Part shown: positions 1 to 7,437 of the stretch, piece after piece
How positions within the stretch are numbered: position 1 is the first letter of the stretch
How the letters are laid out: every line of letters begins with the position of its first letter
Origin: Burkholderiaceae bacterium
Lineage (GTDB): Bacteria > Pseudomonadota > Gammaproteobacteria > Burkholderiales > Burkholderiaceae_D
Length of the DNA stretch: 8,507 nt
Direction of reading: 5' to 3'
Assembly (NCBI GenBank): GCA_031261905.1
Contig: JAISIS010000135.1
Coordinates: 1-8,507 of the forward strand
Translations under genes and position numbers: made by a program
Notes under the pieces: model-generated
What the model was told of the DNA's origin: nothing
Seen by the model: the letters and a program-made list of their open reading frames with translations, nothing else
Databases searched by the model: none

Positions 1-975
1 GCCCAAAAAATCGTGGCGGATCTGAAGGCAAACGGCGGAGTGCTGACGGAGAAGGATTTTGCCGATCATCACGCGGACTGGGTCAAGCCTATCACGGTGG
101 ATTATCGCGGCTACAAGGCTTATAACCTGCCGCCCAATACGCAGGGCATGGCTTCGCTCGAAATCCTGAATATCCTGAATAATTTTGATGTGCAGAAGCT
201 GGGCGAAGGCTCGGCGGATTATTATCACCTGATTGTTGAGGCAACGAAGGAGGCCTTTGCCGACCGCGACAAATATCTTTCCGACCCTGCTTTCGTAAAG
301 ATTCCGTTAAAGCGGCTTTTATCCAGAAAGCATGGCAAGGAACAGGCGGCACGTATCCGCATGGATGTGGCGGCGCAAAACTTGAAGCCGCTTGACCCGA
401 AGGGCGACACGATCTGGCTTGGCGTGGTGGACAAGGATGGCAATGCGGTGTCGCTGATCCAGAGTATTTACCATGATTTTGGTTCCGCCATCGTGCCGAA
501 GGGGACGGGTGTCCTGCTGCAGAATCGCGGCAGCTTCTTCTCGCTTGATCCTGCCCATGTGAACCATCTGGAGCCGAAGAAGCGGACCTTCCATACACTG
601 AATGCGGGGATGCTGTTAAGGGATGGCAAACCTTATCTGGTGTATGGCACGATGGGCGGTGAAGGGCAGCCGCAAACCCAGGCGGCGATTGTGACACGTG
701 TGGTGGATTTCGGTATGCTTCCGCAGGATGCGGTTGCCGCGCCGCGCTGGCTGAATGGCAGAACCTGGGGCGCCGCTTCCAACGATCTGAAAATGGAAGG
801 CCGTATTCCGGACAGTGTGATGAAGGAACTGAAGCGTCGCGGGCAGCCTGTCGTCAAGGTGGATGATTACACCGATACAATGGGCCACGCGGGCGCGATC
901 CTGATTGACCCGCAAAGCGGCCTGATGTTCGGTGGCGCCGACCCACGCGGGGACGGCCTGGCGGCAGGCTTCTGA
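1..975 (+). CDS. gamma-glutamyltransferase family protein (YwrD-like), C-terminal part
   Basis: The frame is open from base 1, so the gene starts outside the window; 324 codons and the TGA stop are present. The family are N-terminal-nucleophile hydrolases that self-cleave in front of a threonine, which then attacks gamma-glutamyl amides such as glutathione. The cleavage site is visible as G-D-T at codons 135-137, with Thr137 the expected nucleophile, followed by a VVDKDGNAVS strand. Further family landmarks are QNRGSFF (about codons 174-180), RTFHTLNAGMLL and GTMGGEGQPQ (codons 216-225). Classical GGTs have Thr-Thr-His at the cleavage site and an SSMSP segment; here they are replaced by Thr-Ile-Trp and HTLNAGM. 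That fits the YwrD-like branch of the family better than true glutathione-degrading GGT. Classical members are periplasmic, but the N-terminus that would show a signal peptide is missing. A strong hairpin follows the stop. The family call is firm; the substrate is unknown. Confidence 0.9.
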   Translation, partial: AQKIVADLKANGGVLTEKDFADHHADWVKPITVDYRGYKAYNLPPNTQGMASLEILNILNNFDVQKLGEGSADYYHLIVEATKEAFADRDKYLSDPAFVKIPLKRLLSRKHGKEQAARIRMDVAAQNLKPLDPKGDTIWLGVVDKDGNAVSLIQSIYHDFGSAIVPKGTGVLLQNRGSFFSLDPAHVNHLEPKKRTFHTLNAGMLLRDGKPYLVYGTMGGEGQPQTQAAIVTRVVDFGMLPQDAVAAPRWLNGRTWGAASNDLKMEGRIPDSVMKELKRRGQPVVKVDDYTDTMGHAGAILIDPQSGLMFGGADPRGDGLAAGF

Positions 976-990
976 TTGATAATGTGATAC

Positions 991-1036
991 AGAACAACAG
1001 CACGCGCAAAAATGCGTGCTGTTGTTCTTCGGTTTT
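991..1036 (+). terminator. hairpin terminator after the GGT-family gene
   Basis: There is a perfect 15-bp inverted repeat: arm 991-1005 (AGAACAACAGCACGC) and arm 1014-1028, with an 8-base loop. It starts 15 bases after the stop codon. The run of T after it is short (TCGGTTTT), so termination may be incomplete or Rho-assisted. It also separates this gene from the convergent fic gene, whose own end carries only a weak 7-bp hairpin (AATCCTT 1050-1056 / AAGGATT 1064-1070). Confidence 0.75.
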
Positions 1037-1058
1037 ACGGGAGTTGTTAAATCCTTTG

Positions 1059-2183
1059 TCAGGAAGGATTCAGGCGTTTGCCTGTGTTCAGCCAGTAGCG
1101 CGTATATCGCCGTTCTCCGGTACGGATCAGCGCACCTTTATCCACAAGATCCTGCAAGTCGCGCGTTGCCGTTGCAGGCGATGTGCGGGTAATGGAGATG
1201 TAGTTGTTTGCGCTTAGGCCCCCCTTGAATCCTTCCGGTCCTTCGCGGAACAGGCGTGCGATGACTTTAGCCTGGCGTTCGTTAAGGCGTCCCGCCATGT
1301 TATTGTAGAAGCGCGCTTTCTCAATGACAAAAGTGACGCGTTCCACCGTGTTTTGTTGTGCAGCCAGGATGGTTTCAGCAAAATAAAGCAGCCAGGAAGT
1401 GATTTCATTATGCTTGTTGGCGCGTTCAAGATGGTCGTAATAGGCCTTTCGCCCGCGTTCTATCGTATAGGACAGGGCGAGCAGGTACGGTTGGCCCAGA
1501 TGTTGCGACAGCACTTTCTCAACCAGCGCCCGGCCAATCCGGCCATTCCCGTCTTCAAAAGGATGAATGCTTTCAAAGTATAAGTGCGCTATCCCGGCGC
1601 GTGTCAGTGCTGGTAACGGGCCTGGGCCGTGAGGGGCGGTATCGTTGAACCATTGTATAAAACGTGCCATTTCGCCCGGTACGCGTTTGGATGGAGGCGC
1701 TTCAAAGTGAATTTTCGGGCGAGTGACAGGGCCGGAAACGATTTGCATGGGATCGCTATGGTCGCGGTAATGGCCTATTTGCCGGAGTTGTTGTGTACCG
1801 GACATCAGCATGTTATGCCACGAGAAAAGTGTCTCTTGCTGCAAGGGTTCGGCAAAGGTAGTGAAAAGTTGGGACATCATTTCGGCGATGCCGCGTTCCT
1901 GCTGGCGAACACGACCGGAACCTTTTACATCCAGGCCGAATTGCTGCCGCAGAGAGGATTGCACGCTGACGCGATCCAGTATTTCCCCTTCAATCTCCGA
2001 GGTTTTGAGAGCCTCTTCGCTGATCAGTTCAATTCGCAATGCATCCTGGTCTTTGGTGTCAACATGCCTGAATATACCGATAAATTCACCGGAGGCGCGC
2101 AAAAAACGCTCCTCCAGCGGTGCGAGCGCTGTTTTGTCATAGGCAAAATGCGGCCAGTCTTCCTGTTGCCAATTCCATCGCAT
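1059..2183 (-). CDS. fic: Fic family protein (class II, self-inhibited) with C-terminal winged helix
   Basis: This 374-residue protein is complete. Fic enzymes move AMP, or other phosphate-containing groups, from a nucleotide to Ser/Thr/Tyr hydroxyls of target proteins. The full catalytic motif HPFEDGNGRIGR is at residues 207-218, with His207 the catalytic base. TSEIEG at 61-66 matches the inhibitory (S/T)xxxE(G/N) motif; lying N-terminal to the Fic core, it marks a class II protein whose glutamate blocks productive ATP binding. Residues 1-80 resemble the DUF4172 N-terminal domain of such proteins, about 146-163 form the likely target-docking flap, and about 300-365 look like a winged helix that could bind DNA. 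The start ATG has GGAGG (2193-2197) nine bases upstream. fic is divergent from vapBC and convergent with the GGT-family gene. Two palindromes bracket its promoter, which suggests autoregulation, though no regulator is proven. Target unknown. A self-inhibited Fic needs no separate antitoxin. Confidence 0.95.
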   Translation of the reverse strand: MRWNWQQEDWPHFAYDKTALAPLEERFLRASGEFIGIFRHVDTKDQDALRIELISEEALKTSEIEGEILDRVSVQSSLRQQFGLDVKGSGRVRQQERGIAEMMSQLFTTFAEPLQQETLFSWHNMLMSGTQQLRQIGHYRDHSDPMQIVSGPVTRPKIHFEAPPSKRVPGEMARFIQWFNDTAPHGPGPLPALTRAGIAHLYFESIHPFEDGNGRIGRALVEKVLSQHLGQPYLLALSYTIERGRKAYYDHLERANKHNEITSWLLYFAETILAAQQNTVERVTFVIEKARFYNNMAGRLNERQAKVIARLFREGPEGFKGGLSANNYISITRTSPATATRDLQDLVDKGALIRTGERRYTRYWLNTGKRLNPS

Positions 2184-2212
2184 GAGTGATAGCCTCCATT
2201 TCTATCGCTCAA
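2182..2212. repeat. palindromic element, copy 1 (fic start region)
   Basis: Imperfect palindrome: ATGAGTGATAG at 2182-2192 faces CTATCGCTCAA at 2202-2212, with nine bases between. It overlaps the fic start codon. On the fic (-) strand the spacer holds the ribosome binding site TGGAGG, so if transcribed in full it would fold into a hairpin with the RBS in its loop (9 of 10 pairs, one C-A mismatch). Its half-site is shared with the copies at 2227-2256 and 2950-2979. Confidence 0.75.
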
Positions 2213-2240
2213 TTATAGGGCATTTTATGAGCGATAGAAA
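2212..2240 (-). promoter_or_regulatory. candidate fic promoter
   Basis: On the - strand a perfect -10 box TATAAT lies at 2212-2217. Seventeen bases upstream is TTTCTA (2235-2240), a poor -35 (3 of 6). Transcription would start near 2205, inside palindrome copy 1, while the -35 lies inside copy 2. The promoter is thus bracketed by two copies of the same sequence, a layout typical of repression. Confidence 0.5.
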
Positions 2241-2256
2241 ATTTCCTGTCGCTCAT
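2227..2256. repeat. palindromic element, copy 2 (fic-vapBC intergenic)
   Basis: A 30-bp near-perfect palindrome: ATGAGCGATAGAAAA (2227-2241) against TTTCCTGTCGCTCAT (2242-2256), with 13 of 15 positions complementary. It covers the candidate fic -35 and ends six bases before the vapBC -35 box. TTTCTATCGCTCA (2199-2211) upstream is a perfect 13-base inverted match to TGAGCGATAGAAA (2228-2240). With almost no loop it looks more like a site for a dimeric DNA-binding protein than an RNA hairpin. Confidence 0.8.
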
Positions 2257-2262
2257 TTGCCG

Positions 2263-2290
2263 TTGACAGAATATCAGGCTATACTAAACT
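2263..2290 (+). promoter_or_regulatory. candidate vapBC promoter
   Basis: A perfect -35 box TTGACA (2263-2268) is followed after 16 bases by TAAACT (2285-2290, 4 of 6). An alternative -10, TATACT (2280-2285), is only 11 bases from the -35. Transcription would start near 2297, about 28 bases before the vapB start. Confidence 0.55.
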
Positions 2291-2307
2291 TGGTCATGGA
2301 CTTAGTT
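2287..2307. promoter_or_regulatory. candidate antitoxin operator at the vapBC promoter
   Basis: An interrupted palindrome centred on 2297 has arms AACT..GTC and GAC..AGTT (14 of 20 positions paired). The same stretch also reads as a direct repeat, ACTTGGTCAT (2288-2297) and ACTTAGTTCAT (2300-2310). It overlaps the -10 and the likely start of transcription, where Phd/YefM-type antitoxins usually bind to repress their own operon. Binding here is inferred. Confidence 0.4.
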
Positions 2308-2324
2308 CATAATTGAGGTGATGT

Positions 2325-2567
2325 ATGCGGCAAGTTAATATTCATGAAGCCAAAACCCATTTGTCCAGGTTGATAGAGCAGGCGGTTAAAGGTGAGCCAT
2401 TCGTCATTGCCAAGTCAGGTAAGCCGATGGTGACGGTAAGCGCCTATACGCCGCCGCCGAATCCTGCTGACAGGATTGGTTTCCTCCGCGGCATGATCAG
2501 CGTGCCGGAAGATTTTGACGAAATGGGCGCGAAAGAAATCAGGACGTTGTTTGAGGGCGAATCATGA
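2325..2567 (+). CDS. type II antitoxin, Phd/YefM family (VapB-like)
   Basis: This 80-residue protein opens with RQVNIHEAKTHLSRLIEQAVKGEPFVIAKSGKPMVTV, a clear Phd/YefM-fold DNA-binding domain (about residues 1-50). In this family the N-terminal half dimerises and binds operator DNA, and the flexible C-terminal tail (GFLRGMISVPEDFDEMGAKEIRTLF) wraps the toxin and masks its active site. A good ribosome site GAGG (2315-2318) sits six bases before ATG. The stop codon overlaps the toxin start in an ATGA, which implies translational coupling. It is expected to repress its own promoter together with the toxin; a candidate operator lies just upstream. Length and layout are normal, with no sign of decay. 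Confidence 0.93.
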   Translation: MRQVNIHEAKTHLSRLIEQAVKGEPFVIAKSGKPMVTVSAYTPPPNPADRIGFLRGMISVPEDFDEMGAKEIRTLFEGES

Positions 2568-2950
2568 AGCTGTTGCTTGATACGCACATGTTGCTATGGG
2601 CGGCTGCCGGAACATTGCCGAAAAAAGCGGAGAAGCTGATCGCCGATGGCGCCAACACCTTGTATTTCAGCAGCGCCAGCCTTTGGGAAATCAGTATCAA
2701 GAACAGTCTTGGCAGGGAGGACTTCAGAGTGAATCCCCGGTTGCTTTGGCGTGCGCTTCTGGATAACCAGTATCAGGAGTTACCCATCAGCAGCCTTCAT
2801 GTCCTTGCCCTGGGAGAATTGCCCACAGGTCATAAAGATCCGTTCGACAGGATACTTGCGGCACAAGCCAAATCCGAAGGCATATCGCTGTTGACATCGG
2901 ATACCCAAATGCGGGACTACGGCGATGCGGTTATGTTCGTTCCCAAATGA
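2564..2950 (+). CDS. vapC: type II toxin VapC, PIN-domain ribonuclease
   Basis: This 128-residue PIN-domain protein belongs to the group paired with Phd-type antitoxins. The acidic metal-binding residues expected for a Mg2+-dependent endoribonuclease are all present: Asp6 in LLLDTH, Glu42 in SASLWEISIK, Asp92 (with Asp95) in HKDPFDRILAAQA, and Asp113 in LLTSDTQM. The toxin should therefore be active when free of its antitoxin. Characterised VapC proteins cut tRNA or rRNA; the target here is unknown. The gene starts within the antitoxin stop codon (ATGA) and is co-transcribed with it. Its TGA stop overlaps the first base of palindrome copy 3, and serS converges 60 bases away. Confidence 0.95.
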   Translation: MKLLLDTHMLLWAAAGTLPKKAEKLIADGANTLYFSSASLWEISIKNSLGREDFRVNPRLLWRALLDNQYQELPISSLHVLALGELPTGHKDPFDRILAAQAKSEGISLLTSDTQMRDYGDAVMFVPK

Positions 2951-2979
2951 TGAGCAACAGACAATTTCCTGTCGCTCAT
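2950..2979. repeat. palindromic element, copy 3 (vapC 3' end)
   Basis: This matches copy 2 (2227-2256) at 27 of 30 positions in the same orientation, with an identical right part from AATTTCC to CTCAT. It begins on the last base of the vapC stop codon. Read on the - strand (serS direction) it can fold into a 12-bp stem with one G-U pair and an 8-base loop (2949-2980). On the + strand one A-C mismatch interrupts the stem. With copy 2 it forms a direct repeat flanking the toxin-antitoxin operon. Confidence 0.8.
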
Positions 2980-2980
2980 C

Positions 2981-4502
<1,522 letters not shown>

Positions 4503-4507
4503 AGTTG

Positions 4508-4653
4508 CCCCCCTTCTCATTCCACAAGAAGGGGATTAACGGGCGGTCAGTTATTCCGCATAAACCGTATGGTATGCGGAAAAAACGGCCGCCCGTGTTG
4601 TGGGGAGGAGTGTTTTCTCTTTTAATTCATCAACTTATGCATTGGATGATACA
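4508..4653 (+). promoter_or_regulatory. structured 5' leader of gdhA
   Basis: Two strong stem-loops are visible. Stem A pairs CCCCTTCT (4510-4517) with AGAAGGGG (4527-4534) across a 9-base loop. Stem B is nested. The outer arms ACGGGCGGTC (4539-4548) and GGCCGCCCGT (4587-4596) pair over 10 bp including one G-U. The inner arms TTCCGCAT (4554-4561) and ATGCGGAA (4574-4581) pair over 8 bp, continue past an AA bulge through ACC/GGT, and close with a GTAT loop. Stem B is followed by a purine-rich GGGGAGGAG (4602-4610) and a T-rich stretch (4611-4625). The gdhA start itself has only a weak ribosome site (GGA 4644-4646). I do not recognise a known riboswitch class. The pairing is seen; a regulatory role is inferred. 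Confidence 0.55.
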
Positions 4654-5997
4654 ATGAAATTACAAAGTCTCGAAAGCTTTCTTGAAGGAGTCAAAAAGCG
4701 CGATCCTAATCAGCCTGAATTTCACCAGGCGGTGACAGAAGTTATGGAAAGCCTGTGGCCCTTCATCAAAAAAAATCCGCGTTACGCACAAATGGCATTG
4801 CTTGATCGTCTGGTGGAGCCGGAGCGTTTTATACAGTTCCGTGTTTCCTGGGTTGACGATAAAGGCAATGTCAACGTTAACAGGGGCTACCGCATCCAGC
4901 ACAACTCCGCAATCGGTCCTTTCAAGGGCGGATTGCGCTTTCATCCCACCGTCAATCTTTCCATCCTGAAGTTCCTTGCTTTTGAGCAAACATTCAAGAA
5001 TGCACTGACGACCCTGCCCATGGGCGGCGGCAAGGGCGGTTCGGATTTTGACCCGAAAGACAAGAGCGACAATGAGGTCATGCGTTTCTGCCAGGCCTTC
5101 GTCACCGAATTGTATCGCCACGTCGGGGCCGATACGGACGTGCCGGCAGGCGATATTGGTGTAGGTGGGCGTGAAATCGGCTTTATCGTCGGTATGAACA
5201 AGAAGCTCACCAACCGTTCCGATTGCGTCTTTACCGGCAAGGGCATCAGCTACGGCGGTTCCCTCATCCGTCCTGAAGCAACCGGCTACGGCACGGTTTA
5301 TTTCGTTGATGAAATGCTCAAGCGCGCCAAAAAGGATATCAGCGGCATGAACGTGTCGGTTTCCGGTTCCGGCAATGTCGCGCAGTATGCCATTGAAAAA
5401 TGTATGCAGATGGGCGCGAAGGTCATTACATGCTCCGATTCCGGCGGCACGGTGGTGGACGAAGCGGGCTTTACTCCGGAAAAACTTGCTATTCTGATGG
5501 AAATCAAGAATGTACAGTACGGACGCTGCAAGGAATACGCAGCCAAAGTTGGCGCGAAATTCATCGCAAAAGTGACGCCGTGGGAAGTGCCGGTGCAGAT
5601 TGCCCTGCCTTGCGCGACTGAAAATGAGCTGAATGAAAAAGATGCGAAGACCCTGGTAAAGAATGGCCTGGTCAGCGTGGGCGAAGGCGCCAACATGCCT
5701 TCCACGCTGGGCGCCGTCAAGGTGTTTGAAGATGCGCGCATCCTGTACGCTCCTGGCAAGGCCAGCAATGCGGGTGGCGTGGCAACATCCGGCCTGGAAA
5801 TGTCGCAGAACTCGCAACGCTTGTCCTGGACGCGTGAAGAAGTTGACCGCAACCTGAACAACATCATGAAAAACATTCACAGCGCCTGTGTGGAATATGG
5901 CGAACGTTCTGATGGCACCATCAGCTATGTGAATGGCGCGAACATCGCGGGCTTTGTCAAGGTGGCTGACGCCATGCTGGCACAGGGTGTGATTTAA
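4654..5997 (+). CDS. gdhA: NADP-type glutamate dehydrogenase
   Basis: This cytoplasmic hexameric enzyme reversibly aminates 2-oxoglutarate to glutamate and is an ammonia-assimilation route at high ammonium. The protein is 447 residues, the length I recall for E. coli GdhA, and resembles it along its whole length. Seen: YRIQHNSAIGPFKGGLRF (79-96), the active-site loop LPMGGGKGGSDFDPK (121-135, catalytic Lys127), PAGDIGVGGRE (164-174, catalytic Asp167), the Rossmann motif GSGNVA (238-243) and SDSGGTV, as in NADP-preferring members. The C-terminus ANIAGFVKVADAMLAQGVI is typical. A GTG at 4600 in frame would add 18 residues unlike the family and lies in the leader, so the ATG at 4654 is preferred. 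The gene is monocistronic, with its own promoter, a structured leader and a terminator. It is inverted relative to serS and rarA on either side, which suggests insertion between them. NADP preference is inferred from similarity. Confidence 0.97.
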   Translation: MKLQSLESFLEGVKKRDPNQPEFHQAVTEVMESLWPFIKKNPRYAQMALLDRLVEPERFIQFRVSWVDDKGNVNVNRGYRIQHNSAIGPFKGGLRFHPTVNLSILKFLAFEQTFKNALTTLPMGGGKGGSDFDPKDKSDNEVMRFCQAFVTELYRHVGADTDVPAGDIGVGGREIGFIVGMNKKLTNRSDCVFTGKGISYGGSLIRPEATGYGTVYFVDEMLKRAKKDISGMNVSVSGSGNVAQYAIEKCMQMGAKVITCSDSGGTVVDEAGFTPEKLAILMEIKNVQYGRCKEYAAKVGAKFIAKVTPWEVPVQIALPCATENELNEKDAKTLVKNGLVSVGEGANMPSTLGAVKVFEDARILYAPGKASNAGGVATSGLEMSQNSQRLSWTREEVDRNLNNIMKNIHSACVEYGERSDGTISYVNGANIAGFVKVADAMLAQGVI

Positions 5998-6011
5998 ACG
6001 ATCCTTGCCGC

Positions 6012-6041
6012 AAGAAAGGTTCGGTTCGCCGAACCTTTCTT
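6012..6041. terminator. bidirectional terminator between gdhA and rarA
   Basis: A perfect 13-bp stem, AAGAAAGGTTCGG (6012-6024) with its complement (6029-6041), closes on a TTCG tetraloop. A and T tracts at the stem base serve transcripts from either side. It lies 14 bases after the gdhA stop and 10 bases beyond the rarA stop, so it probably ends both convergent transcripts. Confidence 0.85.
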
Positions 6042-6050
6042 ATTGGCGCT

Positions 6051-7355
6051 TCAGGTTTTACCGGCCTTCTTGTCAAGCTCGGCCAGCCAGGCCAGTTTCT
6101 CCCCGATACGGCTTTCCAGCCCGCGCGGTGTGGGGCGATACCAGCGTGGTTCGGGCATCCCCTCAGGCAGATAAGTCTCGCCTGCCGCAAAAGCCTCAGG
6201 CTCATCGTGCGCATAGCGATAGAGCTTTCCATAGCCCAGTTCTTTCATCAGGCGGGTTGGCGCGTTCCGGAGATGTTCCGGTACAGGCCGGGTCTTGTCT
6301 TTGGCGACAAAGGCGCGGGCTGCGTTATAAGCCATATAAACCGCGTTGGATTTTGCGGCGCAGGCCAGATAAATCACGGCTTCCGCCAGCGCCAGTTCGC
6401 CTTCCGGCGATCCCAGCCTCTCATAGGTTTCAGCCGCATCCAGCGCGAGCCGGAGCGCACGCGGGTCCGCCAGGCCGACATCTTCTGTCGCCATGCGGAT
6501 AATCCGCCTTGCCAGATAGCGCGGGTCTGCGCCGCCATCCAGCATCCGGGTAAACCAGTACAGTGAGGCATCCGGATTGGAGCCGCGCACCGATTTGTGC
6601 AGTGCGGAAATCTGGTCATAAAAATAATCGCCGCCCTGATCAAAACGCCTGATCCTGTCGCCCAGCGTTTCGCGCAGCAGATCGGCGTCAATTTCCGTCT
6701 TTCCTTTCACACCTGCCGCCTGCGCGGCAATTTCCAGTGTGTTCAGCAGACGGCGTGCATCACCATCCACGCCGGAAACCAGCATTCCAGCAGCTTCGGG
6801 CGTAATGCCCAGCGGCTTCAGTTCGCGCTCAAACGCGCGGTTCAACAAGATCAGCAGATCGCTTTCCTCCAGCGGATGAAGCACATAAACCGTTGCGCGG
6901 GAGAGCAATGCGTTATTGACCTCAAAAGAAGGGTTTTCGGTTGTCGCGCCGATAAAAGTGAAAAGCCCGCTTTCCACATACGGCAAAAAAGCGTCCTGCT
7001 GGCTTTTGTTAAAGCGGTGTACCTCATCCACAAACAAAATGGTGCGCCTGCCGGACTGGCTGCGGGTAAATTCCGCGCGTTCCACCGCCTCGCGTATATC
7101 CTTGACACCGGAAAGCACTGCCGAAAGCGCGATAAACTCGGCATTGAATCCATCCGCCATCAGACGGGCGAAGGTGGTTTTCCCCACACCGGGCGGCCCC
7201 CACAGAATCATGGAGTGCGGCTCGCCGGACTCAAACGCCAGACGCAGGGGTTTGCCCGGCCCCAGCAAATGCTGCTGGCCTACCATATCGTCAATGGAAA
7301 CGGGGCGAAGACGCTCCGCCAGAGGAGCTTGCGTCATGGGAATCCGGAAAGGCAT
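6051..7355 (-). CDS. rarA: replication-associated recombination protein A (RarA/MgsA), AAA+ ATPase
   Basis: RarA is a clamp-loader-like AAA+ ATPase that acts at stalled replication forks and interacts with single-strand-binding protein. The protein is 434 residues, a usual length. Seen: LAERLRPVSIDDMVGQQHLLG (12-32) at the N-terminus, Walker A GPPGVGKT (53-60), Walker B ILFVDEVHRF (106-115), sensor 1 ATTEN (137-141) and the arginine finger at R153 in LLSRATVYVL. The C-terminal MgsA/tetramerisation part includes DQISALHKSVRGSNPDASLYWFTRML and ends in EPRWYRPTPRGLESRI, a signature of this family. Two starts are possible: ATG at 7355, or ATG at 7337 (MTQAPLAERLRP). Neither has a Shine-Dalgarno; the predicted transcription start near 7357 slightly favours 7337. 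It is divergent from the Nudix gene and convergent with gdhA. Identity is certain. Confidence 0.97.
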   Translation of the reverse strand: MPFRIPMTQAPLAERLRPVSIDDMVGQQHLLGPGKPLRLAFESGEPHSMILWGPPGVGKTTFARLMADGFNAEFIALSAVLSGVKDIREAVERAEFTRSQSGRRTILFVDEVHRFNKSQQDAFLPYVESGLFTFIGATTENPSFEVNNALLSRATVYVLHPLEESDLLILLNRAFERELKPLGITPEAAGMLVSGVDGDARRLLNTLEIAAQAAGVKGKTEIDADLLRETLGDRIRRFDQGGDYFYDQISALHKSVRGSNPDASLYWFTRMLDGGADPRYLARRIIRMATEDVGLADPRALRLALDAAETYERLGSPEGELALAEAVIYLACAAKSNAVYMAYNAARAFVAKDKTRPVPEHLRNAPTRLMKELGYGKLYRYAHDEPEAFAAGETYLPEGMPEPRWYRPTPRGLESRIGEKLAWLAELDKKAGKT

Positions 7356-7363
7356 AAAAGAAT

Positions 7364-7392
7364 AGTCTAGCCGATTTCTTCAGTGTTCCCAA
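7364..7392 (-). promoter_or_regulatory. candidate rarA promoter
   Basis: On the - strand TTGGGA (7387-7392, 4 of 6) and TAGACT (7364-7369, 4 of 6) are 17 bases apart. Transcription would start near 7357, only two bases before the upstream rarA ATG, so that ATG would be nearly leaderless unless 7337 is used. It overlaps the candidate Nudix promoter on the other strand. Confidence 0.35.
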
Positions 7393-7407
7393 AGAAAGCG
7401 GTAATAT
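7379..7407 (+). promoter_or_regulatory. candidate promoter of the Nudix gene
   Basis: The -10-like TAATAT (7402-7407) is 17 bases from a poor -35, TTCAGT (7379-7384, 3 of 6). The divergent gap to rarA is only 82 bases, so the promoter must lie about here. Confidence 0.3.
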
Positions 7408-7437
7408 TCTGAAAGCGTTTAATCCGGAAAGCCAAAA

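Noticed and set aside
2182..2979. CRISPR-like array formed by the three palindromes
   Set aside because: There are only three copies, with unequal spacing (about 44 bp and 708 bp between centres), and the larger gap contains a complete operon.
4508..4600. Known glutamine riboswitch or other named riboswitch in the gdhA leader
   Set aside because: I see none of the conserved cores I know; only the stems are evident, so it is reported as an unclassified structured leader.
4600..4653. GTG start giving gdhA 18 more residues
   Set aside because: It would start at the end of the leader stem and add sequence absent from the family. The ATG at 4654 gives exactly 447 residues, as recalled for E. coli GdhA.
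4660..5880. 406-codon open frame antisense to gdhA
   Set aside because: It lies wholly inside the highly conserved gdhA. Its composition is what the reverse complement of biased codons gives, and it shows no recognisable domain.
6597..7370. 257-codon open frame opposite rarA
   Set aside because: It mirrors the rarA coding sequence, has no recognisable motif and no promoter of its own.
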